A DNA stretch of 64,000 bases from positions 62,001 to 126,000 of the forward strand of contig NZ_FOVC01000007.1 in NCBI RefSeq assembly GCF_900115045.1, written 5' to 3'. Source of the stretch: Izhakiella capsodis (GTDB lineage Bacteria > Pseudomonadota > Gammaproteobacteria > Enterobacterales > Enterobacteriaceae). Shown piece by piece: positions 9,035 to 16,792 of the stretch. A program made the translations under genes and the position numbers. Under the pieces are notes generated by a model. That model was given only the letters and a program-made list of their open reading frames with translations. It made no database searches and was not told the DNA's origin. Numbering within the stretch: the first letter of the stretch is position 1; the number at the start of each line of letters is the position of its first letter.

Positions 9035-9415
9035 ATGAGCAAGCCCCTATGTTTTCAATATTATTATGGTTGTTATTGGCGTGCTGGTAGCCGAGTCGTT
9101 TATAAAACAACGTCAGGACGCTGCGGTAAATGACGTTACGCTGTGCATATGATACAAACAGAGGTGAAAGTCAGTCGGGAGCTTACGGCCTCCAGTCAAC
9201 GCGCGTATCAGTATAAAGTCACCGCTGAGAAAGAGACAAATCAGGACGGATTTCACCGTCCTTAATGGTGCGGATGCTTTTAGATCAACACGACCGTTAA
9301 CGGATCATCGGCAGTTGGACAAGGCGAAAGAGGTGCCTTAGATATGCATGATTCGCGCTTTATCCGTATCCGTTACAGGCCAGCGGGAAAGTCGTGCGCG
9401 GAAGAAATTACATAA
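9035..9415 (+). pseudogene. yhhM: Decayed yhhM (DUF2500) remnant
   Basis: No single frame is open, but pieces of YhhM can be read in order on the plus strand after ATG 9035 (MSKP). They are FNIIMVVIGVLV (N-terminal membrane anchor, second frame), then VKVSRELTASSQRAYQYKVTA in another frame up to a TAA, then VGQGERGALDMHDSRFIRIR near the 3' end, resembling the family's GDKGTLSYKGTRFVSF ending. At least two frameshifts are required. The position between yhhN and yhhL is exactly where E. coli has yhhM. Intact YhhM is a small membrane-anchored protein of unknown function. Confidence 0.75.
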
Positions 9416-9419
9416 CTGG

Positions 9420-9692
9420 CTATTTTTTCTTTGGATAATATGTTTTCTGCCAGGCCAGTAGTTCAAATACGCCAAAAATAAAAACTTTCAGCTGAACTTT
9501 GCTGCTAAGCGGCGGTGCGTCTTTCGGTTGAGTGGCTTTCATCAGAGCGAGCTGCAAGCCGTGCATGATGATCATGAAGAACAGTGCAACATGTACAAAG
9601 TAGCGTAGCGGTTTAGGAAAAGGCTCAACCAGATTCCACAGTAAAAATAGCCAGACGCATATCATCAGCAGGCGTCCGAAATTAATCATCAT
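9420..9692 (-). CDS. yhhL: DUF1145 family membrane protein YhhL
   Basis: A 90-residue small inner-membrane protein with hydrophobic segments (LLMICVWLFLLWNL; VALFFMIIMHGLQLAL). The function is unknown. The chosen start (ATG 9692, MMINFGRLL) has AGGAG six bases upstream and overlaps the end of rsmD by 11 bp, so the two are translationally coupled, as in E. coli. A longer reading from 9812 would simply run through rsmD. Confidence 0.88.
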   Translation of the reverse strand: MMINFGRLLMICVWLFLLWNLVEPFPKPLRYFVHVALFFMIIMHGLQLALMKATQPKDAPPLSSKVQLKVFIFGVFELLAWQKTYYPKKK

Positions 9693-10284
9693 TTTGCGCT
9701 CCTTGCTTTCTGGGGTGGCGCTGATACAGGCGATAAGCCACCTGCCCGGCGATTTTTTCGCGATATAAATGCCAGTTGGCGGGAACCGGAGGGATGCCAC
9801 CTTCGATTTCATTTTCGATATAAATCATCGCCTGTTCTGCCAGCCAGCCGTGTTGTTCAAGTAAAGGCAGCATTTGATTCAGTAAGCCTTTACGAAAAGG
9901 GGGATCGATAAAAACCACGTCGTAAGCCTCGCCTGGCTGGGATAACCAGGTCAGTGAGTTGGTGTTAATGATCTGAGCATGGCTGGCTCCTAACGTCTGG
10001 CAATTTTTTTCAAGCTGTTGTGCTACCGGACGCTCCAGCTCCAGCAGCGTCGCGCCACGGGCATTGCGGGAGAGAGCCTCAAGACCTAGCGCGCCGCTTC
10101 CAGCAAAGCAGTCGAGACAGCGTGCGTCGGTCATGACAGGCATCAGCCAGTTGAACAGGGTTTCACGTACTCTGTCGGTGGTCGGACGCAGGCCATCGCT
10201 CTCAGGTACCGGGAGTTTACGTCCGCGCCATTGACCGCCAATAATGCGGATTTGGCCCTGATTACGCCCTGGTGATTTTTTCAT
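9682..10284 (-). CDS. rsmD: 16S rRNA (guanine(966)-N(2))-methyltransferase RsmD
   Basis: A 200-residue SAM-dependent methyltransferase that modifies G966 of 16S rRNA in the assembled 30S subunit. The motifs are clear: RIIGGQWRGRKLPV at the N-terminus, the substrate loop LRPTTDRVRETLFNWL, SAM-binding motif I DCFAGSGALGLEALSR, and the catalytic DPPF (FIDPPF). Length is normal. It is divergent from ftsY and overlaps yhhL at its 3' end, matching the E. coli arrangement. Confidence 0.96.
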   Translation of the reverse strand: MKKSPGRNQGQIRIIGGQWRGRKLPVPESDGLRPTTDRVRETLFNWLMPVMTDARCLDCFAGSGALGLEALSRNARGATLLELERPVAQQLEKNCQTLGASHAQIINTNSLTWLSQPGEAYDVVFIDPPFRKGLLNQMLPLLEQHGWLAEQAMIYIENEIEGGIPPVPANWHLYREKIAGQVAYRLYQRHPRKQGAQNDD

Positions 10285-10459
10285 CGTTACAACTCGTCAT
10301 CATTTTTGCCTAGTTTAGCGGGGTTACTGCCAGCAGGGAACGGTAAAAGGGTGCTGTTTTGCGTCAGTCGGAAAGTGTTAGACTAGCGCACTAATTCATC
10401 TGAACAATAAAAACCGGGCGCGTGATCCCGGGTCAGCCATCAAGGGGTGTTGAAGCACA

Positions 10460-12037
10460 ATGGCAAAAGAGAAAAAACGTGGCTTTTTTTCCTGGCTGGG
10501 GTTAGGTCGGGATGAGCAGAAAGAGGCGGAGCAGGCCGCGAAGGAAGAAAAGATAGCATCTGCTCAGCCTGCTGTACCGCCCCCGGTTGCCCCTGATAAT
10601 GCAATGCCGGCGGTATTAACGCCTGAACAAAAAAACAGTGCCGAAGAGTGGCTGCCTGAAGATGCAGATCGTGCTGGTTCTGAACAGGAGCATAAGGCGA
10701 CGTCGGAAGCGCAGCGTCAGATGCAGAATAGACGGCAAGATGATGACAAGTCGTCAGACTCAGTCACAGTCTCAGAGTCAGAGAACGATGTATCTACCCA
10801 GGTTAGTCATGAGGCCACGTCACTGGAGGTGGTCCGACCTGTTATCCTGCCGCCCGATGCTTTAGCGCCAGCCGTCGCCCCCGTACAGGGCGAGATTCCT
10901 CATGATAACTCTGATGATGAAAAGTCGATTGAATCATCACCGGATACTGTTTTAGCGCCGGATGAAATTCCTACCAGCAGTCAGCAAGATGCGCTGTCAG
11001 AAGCAGAGCTGGAGGCTGCTGCGCTGGCCGTAGATCCACAGGATGACGATTTATCCCGGAAAATCCCTGAAGAGGCCGAAGAGGCGATACTGCCTGTGAC
11101 GCAGGAACGCCCAGCGCGTGAGGGTTTTTTTACCCGATTGAAACGTGGTCTGGTCAAAACACGTCAGAATTTGGGTTCAGGATTTATTGGATTATTCCAC
11201 GGTAAGAAAATAGATGAAGATCTGTTTGAAGAGTTAGAGGAACAGTTGCTGATTGCTGATGTCGGCGTTGACACCAGCCGGCGTATCATTAACAGCCTTA
11301 CTCTGCAGGCCAGTCGCAAGCAGCTACGGGATGCCGGGGCGCTTTACGGCCTGCTGAAAAATGAAATGGCGCGAATTCTGGCAAAAGTTGATGCTCCGCT
11401 GGAGATCGGCCATGAGGCACCGTTCGTTATTCTGATGGTGGGTGTTAACGGCGTGGGTAAAACCACGACCATCGGTAAGCTGGCGCGCCAGTATCAGTCG
11501 GAAGGAAAATCGGTCATGCTGGCCGCAGGTGATACGTTTCGTGCTGCAGCAGTTGAACAGCTACAGGTATGGGGACAGCGGAATAATATTCCGGTCATTG
11601 CGCAGCATACAGGTGCTGACTCGGCATCGGTAATTTTTGATGCCATCCAGGCAGCAAAGGCGCGGAATGTTGACGTTCTGATAGCCGACACGGCGGGTCG
11701 CTTGCAGAACAAGGCCCATTTGATGGAAGAGTTAAAAAAGATTACACGTGTTATGAAGAAGCTTGATGAAAATGCGCCCCATGAGGTCATGCTGACAATT
11801 GATGCCAGTACCGGGCAAAATGCTATCAGTCAGGCGAAGTTATTTCACGAGGCGGTCAATCTAACCGGGATTACCTTGACTAAACTGGATGGAACAGCGA
11901 AGGGCGGAGTGATTTTCTCCGTAGCTGATAAGTTCGGCATTCCGATTCGTTATATTGGCGTTGGCGAAGGTATTGAGGATTTGCGTCCGTTTAACGCTGA
12001 CGATTTTATTGAGGCACTTTTTGCCCAAGAGGACTGA
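10460..12037 (+). CDS. ftsY: Signal recognition particle receptor FtsY
   Basis: A 525-residue SRP-receptor GTPase that docks SRP-ribosome complexes at the inner membrane. Residues 1-215 form the acidic, poorly conserved A domain typical of enterobacterial FtsY, starting with a basic membrane-binding segment (KEKKRGFFSWLGLG). Then comes the N domain, followed by the G domain with GVNGVGKTTT (P-loop), DTFRAAA, DTAGR and TKLDGTAKGG. It is the first gene of the ftsY-ftsE-ftsX operon; ftsE starts 5 bp after its stop. Confidence 0.97.
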   Translation: MAKEKKRGFFSWLGLGRDEQKEAEQAAKEEKIASAQPAVPPPVAPDNAMPAVLTPEQKNSAEEWLPEDADRAGSEQEHKATSEAQRQMQNRRQDDDKSSDSVTVSESENDVSTQVSHEATSLEVVRPVILPPDALAPAVAPVQGEIPHDNSDDEKSIESSPDTVLAPDEIPTSSQQDALSEAELEAAALAVDPQDDDLSRKIPEEAEEAILPVTQERPAREGFFTRLKRGLVKTRQNLGSGFIGLFHGKKIDEDLFEELEEQLLIADVGVDTSRRIINSLTLQASRKQLRDAGALYGLLKNEMARILAKVDAPLEIGHEAPFVILMVGVNGVGKTTTIGKLARQYQSEGKSVMLAAGDTFRAAAVEQLQVWGQRNNIPVIAQHTGADSASVIFDAIQAAKARNVDVLIADTAGRLQNKAHLMEELKKITRVMKKLDENAPHEVMLTIDASTGQNAISQAKLFHEAVNLTGITLTKLDGTAKGGVIFSVADKFGIPIRYIGVGEGIEDLRPFNADDFIEALFAQED

Positions 12038-12042
12038 TTAGG

Positions 12043-12711
12043 ATGATTCGCTTTGAAGAGGTCAGTAAGGCTTATCTTGGCGGCCGCCAGGCATTGCAAG
12101 GTGTGGATTTTCATCTTCAGCCCGGTGAGATGGCATTCCTTACCGGACACTCTGGCGCTGGTAAGAGTACGCTGCTGAAACTGATTTGCGGCATTGAACG
12201 CCCGAGTGCTGGTCAGATCTGGTTTAGTGGCCATAACATCAGCCGTCTTAAAAACAGTGAGGTTCCTTTTTTACGTCGTCAGATAGGTATGATTTTCCAA
12301 GACCATCATCTGCTGATGGATCGCTCTGTTTACGACAACGTGGCCATTCCCCTCATTATTTCGGGTGCCAGCGTCGAAGATATTCGTCGTCGCGTTTCCG
12401 CGGCACTGGATAAAGTCGGCCTGCTCGACAAGGCTAAAAGCTTTCCTATTCAGTTATCTGGTGGTGAACAGCAGCGTGTAGGTATCGCTCGTGCGGTAGT
12501 GAATAAACCCGTTGTGCTGCTGGCCGATGAGCCAACCGGCAATCTTGATAACGCACTCTCAGAGGATATTTTGCGTCTGTTTGAGGAGTTTAACCGTGTA
12601 GGGGTCACCGTATTGATGGCCACGCATGATATGGGACTGATTGCCCGTCGTCAGTATCGCGTGATGACCCTTAACCAGGGGCGGCTGCACGGAGGTCATG
12701 ATGGTGAATAA
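12043..12711 (+). CDS. ftsE: Cell-division ABC transporter ATP-binding protein FtsE
   Basis: A 222-residue ABC ATPase that with FtsX activates murein hydrolases (through EnvC) and divisome constriction. Walker A is GHSGAGKST, the signature is LSGGEQQRVGIARA, Walker B is VVLLADEPTGNLD, and the switch His is in ATHDM. The stop overlaps the ftsX start by 14 bp, indicating coupled translation. Confidence 0.97.
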   Translation: MIRFEEVSKAYLGGRQALQGVDFHLQPGEMAFLTGHSGAGKSTLLKLICGIERPSAGQIWFSGHNISRLKNSEVPFLRRQIGMIFQDHHLLMDRSVYDNVAIPLIISGASVEDIRRRVSAALDKVGLLDKAKSFPIQLSGGEQQRVGIARAVVNKPVVLLADEPTGNLDNALSEDILRLFEEFNRVGVTVLMATHDMGLIARRQYRVMTLNQGRLHGGHDGE

Positions 12712-13693
12712 ACGTAATAAGCGCCCTCCTGCCCCCAAAGTGAAGAAACAGAGAGTGCCGTCGAAAAGTAAGGCGCTGAAAGGCGGATGGCAGGAACAAT
12801 GGCGGTACGCTCTGAAGGGCGCGCTTACTGATATGTGGCGTCAACCGCTGGCGATGCTGTTAACGGTGATGGTTATCGCCATTTCGCTTACGCTACCCAG
12901 CATTTGCTATATCGCCTGGAAAAACGTGCATCAGGCGGCAACAGAGTGGTATCCGGCGCCGCAGCTGACGGTCTATCTCGATAAAACGCTCGACAATAAC
13001 GCGGCAGAGAATGTTGTTGCCATCCTGAAAAAAGAGCAGGGCGTAGATAAAGTTAACTACCTGTCGCGCGAAGAAGCGCGCGGCGAGTTCCGCAACTGGT
13101 CGGGATTTGGCGGCGCGCTGGATATGCTGGAGCAAAATCCGCTGCCAGCGGTGGCCATTATTACGCCCAGGTTGAGTTTTCAGAGTTCAGATACCATGAA
13201 AGCGTTGCGCGAACGGGTGGCGCGCACTCAGGGTGTGGATGAAGTTAAAATGGATGACAGCTGGTACGCCAGACTGGCAGCGTTGACCGGGCTGGCTGGT
13301 CAGGTCGCCACAATAATCGGCGTGCTGATGATTATCGCTGTATTTTTGGTGATTGGTAATAGCGTGCGTCTCAGTATCTTTGCCCGTCGCGATATCATCA
13401 ACGTGCAAAAGCTTATCGGTGCTACCGATGGTTTTATATTACGCCCTTTTCTTTACGGCGGTGCCCTTCTGGGCTTGGTTGGTGCGGTTTTCTCGCTGGT
13501 GTTATCTGAAATTATGGTGCTGCGTTTGGAGTCGGTGGTATCGCAGGTTGCGGCGGTTTTTGGAACAACCTTCACACTGCATGGTTTATCCTGGGATGAG
13601 AGCTTTATGTTACTGCTTGTCGCGGCGATCATTGGGTGGACCGCTGCTTTACTGGCAACGGTACGACATTTACGCCGATTTACTCCGCAGTAA
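12698..13693 (+). CDS. ftsX: Cell-division membrane protein FtsX
   Basis: A 331-residue inner-membrane partner of FtsE. After a basic cytoplasmic tail (residues 1-45) comes the first membrane span (MLLTVMVIAISLTLP), a periplasmic domain containing the near-invariant EFRNWSGFGGALDMLE block that binds EnvC, and then three more spans in the C-terminal half (LMIIAVFLVIGNSVRLSIF; FLYGGALLGLVGAV; LLLVAAIIGWTAALLA). The start ATGATG lies inside the ftsE end with GGAGG just upstream. Its N-terminal tail is somewhat shorter than in E. coli (352 residues). Confidence 0.96.
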   Translation: MMVNKRNKRPPAPKVKKQRVPSKSKALKGGWQEQWRYALKGALTDMWRQPLAMLLTVMVIAISLTLPSICYIAWKNVHQAATEWYPAPQLTVYLDKTLDNNAAENVVAILKKEQGVDKVNYLSREEARGEFRNWSGFGGALDMLEQNPLPAVAIITPRLSFQSSDTMKALRERVARTQGVDEVKMDDSWYARLAALTGLAGQVATIIGVLMIIAVFLVIGNSVRLSIFARRDIINVQKLIGATDGFILRPFLYGGALLGLVGAVFSLVLSEIMVLRLESVVSQVAAVFGTTFTLHGLSWDESFMLLLVAAIIGWTAALLATVRHLRRFTPQ

Positions 13694-13839
13694 TCCACTT
13701 TCACATTTTTTTGATATAATCTTTCCTCACTGCGTGATAAAACCGGTGGGGAAGGATCGTCTGTACTCATCATCTCTTTGTCAATCCGGCACCTGAAGGA
13801 CAACCAAAATATATAATTATGCACAGGTGAAAGTGAACT

Positions 13840-13848
13840 TGTGGATAA
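13840..13848 (-). promoter_or_regulatory. DnaA box upstream of rpoH
   Basis: A perfect 9-mer (TTATCCACA on the minus strand) lies 125 bp before the rpoH start. In E. coli the rpoH promoter region also carries DnaA boxes that modulate promoters P3/P4, so the site is likely conserved in function; this is inference from motif and position. Confidence 0.6.
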
Positions 13849-13972
13849 GTCCAGGGTCTGAGATATAGTGATTGCGCACGGATAGCTTTTGGCTTTCAGC
13901 TGTGGTTAGCTTAGGCTGACTCTCGCGTCAGGGAATGCGCAGCGTTTGAATAGATTAAATGAGAGGATTTGA

Positions 13973-14830
13973 ATGACCAAAGAAATGCAAACTTTAGCTA
14001 TTGCTCCCTTAGGTAACCTGGATTCTTACATCCGGGCGGCCAATGCCTGGCCTGTGCTGACGGCAGAAGAGGAAAAAGCGCTGGCTGAACGGCTGCATTA
14101 CCAGGGCGATCTGGATGCAGCAAAAACGCTGATCCTGTCTCACCTGCGGTTTGTTGTTCATGTTGCTCGTAACTATGCAGGCTACGGGCTGCCACAAGCG
14201 GATCTGATTCAGGAAGGTAACATCGGTCTGATGAAGGCGGTGCGCCGTTTTAATCCTGAAGTGGGTGTGCGACTGGTCTCCTTTGCCGTTCACTGGATTA
14301 AGGCGGAGATCCATGAGTACGTGCTACGTAACTGGCGTATCGTGAAGGTCGCAACCACAAAAGCTCAGCGTAAACTGTTCTTTAATCTGCGTAAGAATAA
14401 GCAGCGCCTGGGTTGGTTTAATCAGGAAGAAGTTGAAATGGTGGCTCGTGAACTGGGCGTCTCAGCTCAGGACGTGCGCGAGATGGAGTCTCGTATGGCC
14501 GCGCAGGATATGGCATTTGATATGGGTGCCGACGATGAGCCAGGTGAGGGTAAGCCGATGGCGCCGGTGCTCTATCTACAGGATAAAACGTCCGATTTCG
14601 CCGACGGCATTGAAGAAGACAACTGGGAAGGCCACGCAGCTGACAAACTCACGCTTGCAATGAAAGGATTAGACGAACGTAGCCAGCATATTATTCGCGC
14701 ACGCTGGTTGGATGAAGATAATAAAACTACATTGCAGGAACTGGCCGATCGCTACGGTGTATCCGCTGAACGCGTACGCCAGCTGGAAAAAAACGCAATG
14801 AAAAAGCTGCGTATGGCGATTGAAGCCTGA
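13973..14830 (+). CDS. rpoH: RNA polymerase heat-shock sigma factor RpoH (sigma-32)
   Basis: A 285-residue sigma-70 family factor that directs transcription of chaperone and protease genes. Region 2 shows LIQEGNIGLMKAVRRFNP and the -10-recognition part VHWIKAEIHEYVLRNWRIVK. The RpoH-specific box QRKLFFNLRK follows, and region 4 ends with the HTH (TLQELADRYGVSAERVRQLE). Length and sequence are nearly those of E. coli. It has its own 280-bp upstream region with a DnaA box and a clear terminator downstream. In E. coli translation is controlled by an mRNA thermometer at the 5' end; I did not fold it here. Confidence 0.98.
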   Translation: MTKEMQTLAIAPLGNLDSYIRAANAWPVLTAEEEKALAERLHYQGDLDAAKTLILSHLRFVVHVARNYAGYGLPQADLIQEGNIGLMKAVRRFNPEVGVRLVSFAVHWIKAEIHEYVLRNWRIVKVATTKAQRKLFFNLRKNKQRLGWFNQEEVEMVARELGVSAQDVREMESRMAAQDMAFDMGADDEPGEGKPMAPVLYLQDKTSDFADGIEEDNWEGHAADKLTLAMKGLDERSQHIIRARWLDEDNKTTLQELADRYGVSAERVRQLEKNAMKKLRMAIEA

Positions 14831-14854
14831 GGGTTCCCTATTTAACATCGTCAG

Positions 14855-14883
14855 AAAGCGCTCCCGATAAGAGCGCTTTTTTT
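14855..14883 (+). terminator. rpoH intrinsic terminator
   Basis: Stem AAAGCGCTC / GAGCGCTTT with a 7-base loop followed by an uninterrupted T run, starting 25 bp after the rpoH stop. Confidence 0.9.
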
Positions 14884-14910
14884 ATGGTGTGAAAAACGGC
14901 CTCGCTTCAG

Positions 14911-15309
14911 TTATCCGCGCGTGTGTTTTACCCAATCATCGTCTTCGGCGCGAAAGCCGCAACGTTGCATGAAGGCGGCAATAGTGCTGCTTTCACCGCT
15001 ACCGTCGCTGGCAACGCGCCATAACGTTATCATCGTGTTCTGCGCGATAACCTCTTCCAGTAAATATTTCCCTACTCCACGCCGCCGGGTTATTTCACGA
15101 ACTGCCAGATGATGGACCCGGCCCTGAGTGCCACGGACGTCTAGCTGTAATGCTGCAAGAAGGCGATCGTTAAAGCGGGCGGCATATATTTGTGACTGCT
15201 CGTTGAGCGCTCCGACAAGCGATGGTATTGCTTGCAGAGGCCAGATCTTACTCAAATCTGTCTGGTCTTGTGACGTTAAGTTTATTAAGCGGATAATAGT
15301 CAGTTTCAT
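14911..15309 (-). CDS. panM: PanD maturation factor / CoA-responsive regulator PanM (PanZ)
   Basis: A 132-residue GNAT-fold protein that, with acetyl-CoA bound, promotes self-cleavage of aspartate decarboxylase PanD and adjusts pantothenate synthesis. It matches E. coli PanZ at the N-terminus (MKLTIIRL) and in the cofactor loop (REITRRRGVGKYLLEEV); the C-terminal AAFMQRCGF is also conserved. I place the start at the second ATG of the ATGATG pair at 15309, by homology, although the frame is open to 15345. In E. coli it lies between livJ and livK; no liv genes are present here. Confidence 0.88.
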   Translation of the reverse strand: MKLTIIRLINLTSQDQTDLSKIWPLQAIPSLVGALNEQSQIYAARFNDRLLAALQLDVRGTQGRVHHLAVREITRRRGVGKYLLEEVIAQNTMITLWRVASDGSGESSTIAAFMQRCGFRAEDDDWVKHTRG

Positions 15310-15611
15310 CATCAGATCCGAAATGATAAGCCGGGATACTTCCATGATTTTAAGTGAATTTAACCTAAATATTCTGCTTTTTACTTACGCCGCGACCCAA
15401 TAGATCTTTTATGTGCGAGAAATTCTACCGCTGAAAGCCAATAGGCTGGAAATGCCCGGTGTTTATAATCTGCAGGTGGGGAGGGCTACGTGATAGTTCG
15501 GCGGCCTCAGGACGATAGATCAACCGTTGACAGTACCTTGTGGCTGCATTTACCAACCAAATTGCTACACTACTATGCTAGTAAAAAAAGGGACAGTGAA
15601 TTGAATAAGTG

Positions 15612-16355
15612 ATGCAAAAAGCGTGGCCTTATCCTGCGATTGTTGCGCATCGTGGTGGAGGCTCTCTGGCGCCGGAAAATACCCTGGCAGCAATCGATAA
15701 AGGTGCCGAGTTTGGGCATAGGATGATCGAATTTGATACGAAGTTATCGCGTGATGGTGAAGTATTTTTGCTACATGACGATACGCTCGATCGCACCAGC
15801 AATGGCTGGGGTATAGCCGGGGCGCTACCGTGGGAAAAATTGATTATGCTCGATGCAGGCAGTTGGTTTGGCCGCCTTTTTGCCAACGAGCGTTTACCAC
15901 TGCTGCAACAGGTTGCCGATCGCTGTCGTCGCTATGAGATGATGGCGAATATCGAAATTAAACCGACAACCGGTTTAGTCAAGGAGACGGGGCGAGCCGT
16001 TGCAGTAGCCGCCGATGCATTGTGGCGAGGAATGACGCCGCCGCTGCTCTCCTCATTCGATTACGATGCGCTGGCGGCGGCAAAAGAGGTCGCGCCGGAG
16101 CTGGCACGTGGCTATCTGCTACATGAATGGATTGATGACTGGCTGGAAAAAGCCCTGGCACTTGAGTGTGTTTCTCTACACTTTAACCATAGCCTTCTCA
16201 ATGAGAAGCGCATTGCGGCAGTGAAGCAGGCAGGGCTGAGGATTCTGGTTTATACCGTTAACGATCCGCGTCGGGCAAAAACTTTATTAGACTGGGGGGT
16301 TGATGCCATATGTACCGATCGTATCGATCTGATTGGCCCCAATTTCAATGATTAA
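15612..16355 (+). CDS. ugpQ: Glycerophosphodiester phosphodiesterase UgpQ
   Basis: A 247-residue cytoplasmic enzyme that hydrolyses glycerophosphodiesters to glycerol-3-phosphate and an alcohol. The GDPD signature is complete: IVAHRGGGSLAPENT (catalytic His), EFDTKLSRDGEVFLLHDDTLDRTSNG, then IEIKPTTG and the C-terminal VDAICTDRIDLI. ATG 15612 follows a weaker GTG at 15609. In E. coli ugpQ ends the ugpBAECQ operon; here the ABC transporter genes are absent and ugpQ has its own upstream region. Its stop overlaps the end of yhhA by 4 bp. Confidence 0.95.
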   Translation: MQKAWPYPAIVAHRGGGSLAPENTLAAIDKGAEFGHRMIEFDTKLSRDGEVFLLHDDTLDRTSNGWGIAGALPWEKLIMLDAGSWFGRLFANERLPLLQQVADRCRRYEMMANIEIKPTTGLVKETGRAVAVAADALWRGMTPPLLSSFDYDALAAAKEVAPELARGYLLHEWIDDWLEKALALECVSLHFNHSLLNEKRIAAVKQAGLRILVYTVNDPRRAKTLLDWGVDAICTDRIDLIGPNFND

Positions 16356-16594
16356 TCACTGCTGCGAGGGGCGGTCTGGTTCCCCTGTTGGATTTGAGTG
16401 TTAAACTGCTGCGCCTGGTTGCGCTGTTCTTGTTGCAGCTTTAACTGCTCATTTTGCTGTTGGTTAAACATCTGATTTTGCATGCGCTGTGTACTAGGGT
16501 TGTAACCCCGTTGGAAAGGCTGATTTGTGTTGTTTAACGAATTAGCCATACCGACGATGGGAAATGCGACCGTCAGAAAAATGAGCCATTTCAT
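16352..16594 (-). CDS. yhhA: YhhA family (DUF2756) Gln-rich exported protein, short form
   Basis: An 80-residue protein with a signal peptide (MKWLIFLTVAFPIVGMA) followed by a Gln/Asn-rich tail (NQQQNEQLKLQQEQRNQ). It matches the YhhA family by its N-terminus, composition and position between ugpQ and ggt. E. coli YhhA is about 146 residues, so this one is much shorter, apparently lacking the C-terminal half. Its function is unknown. It is divergent from ggt. Confidence 0.75.
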   Translation of the reverse strand: MKWLIFLTVAFPIVGMANSLNNTNQPFQRGYNPSTQRMQNQMFNQQQNEQLKLQQEQRNQAQQFNTQIQQGNQTAPRSSD

Positions 16595-16792
16595 ATTTAA
16601 TCCTCCTTATATTTTCGATAAATGATAAGACATAACGTCCAACCCCGATTCTGGAGGGTTTCCTTATTCCCGTAAGGATCACTTTCTTCTCAGTGTATTC
16701 CGTAGTTAAACCGGTAATTTTTGCTAAGTTTAAGCTACAGCGGCAGGACAGAACGGCTGGGTATTTTATCATAATCATAAGGAGAAAATCAG

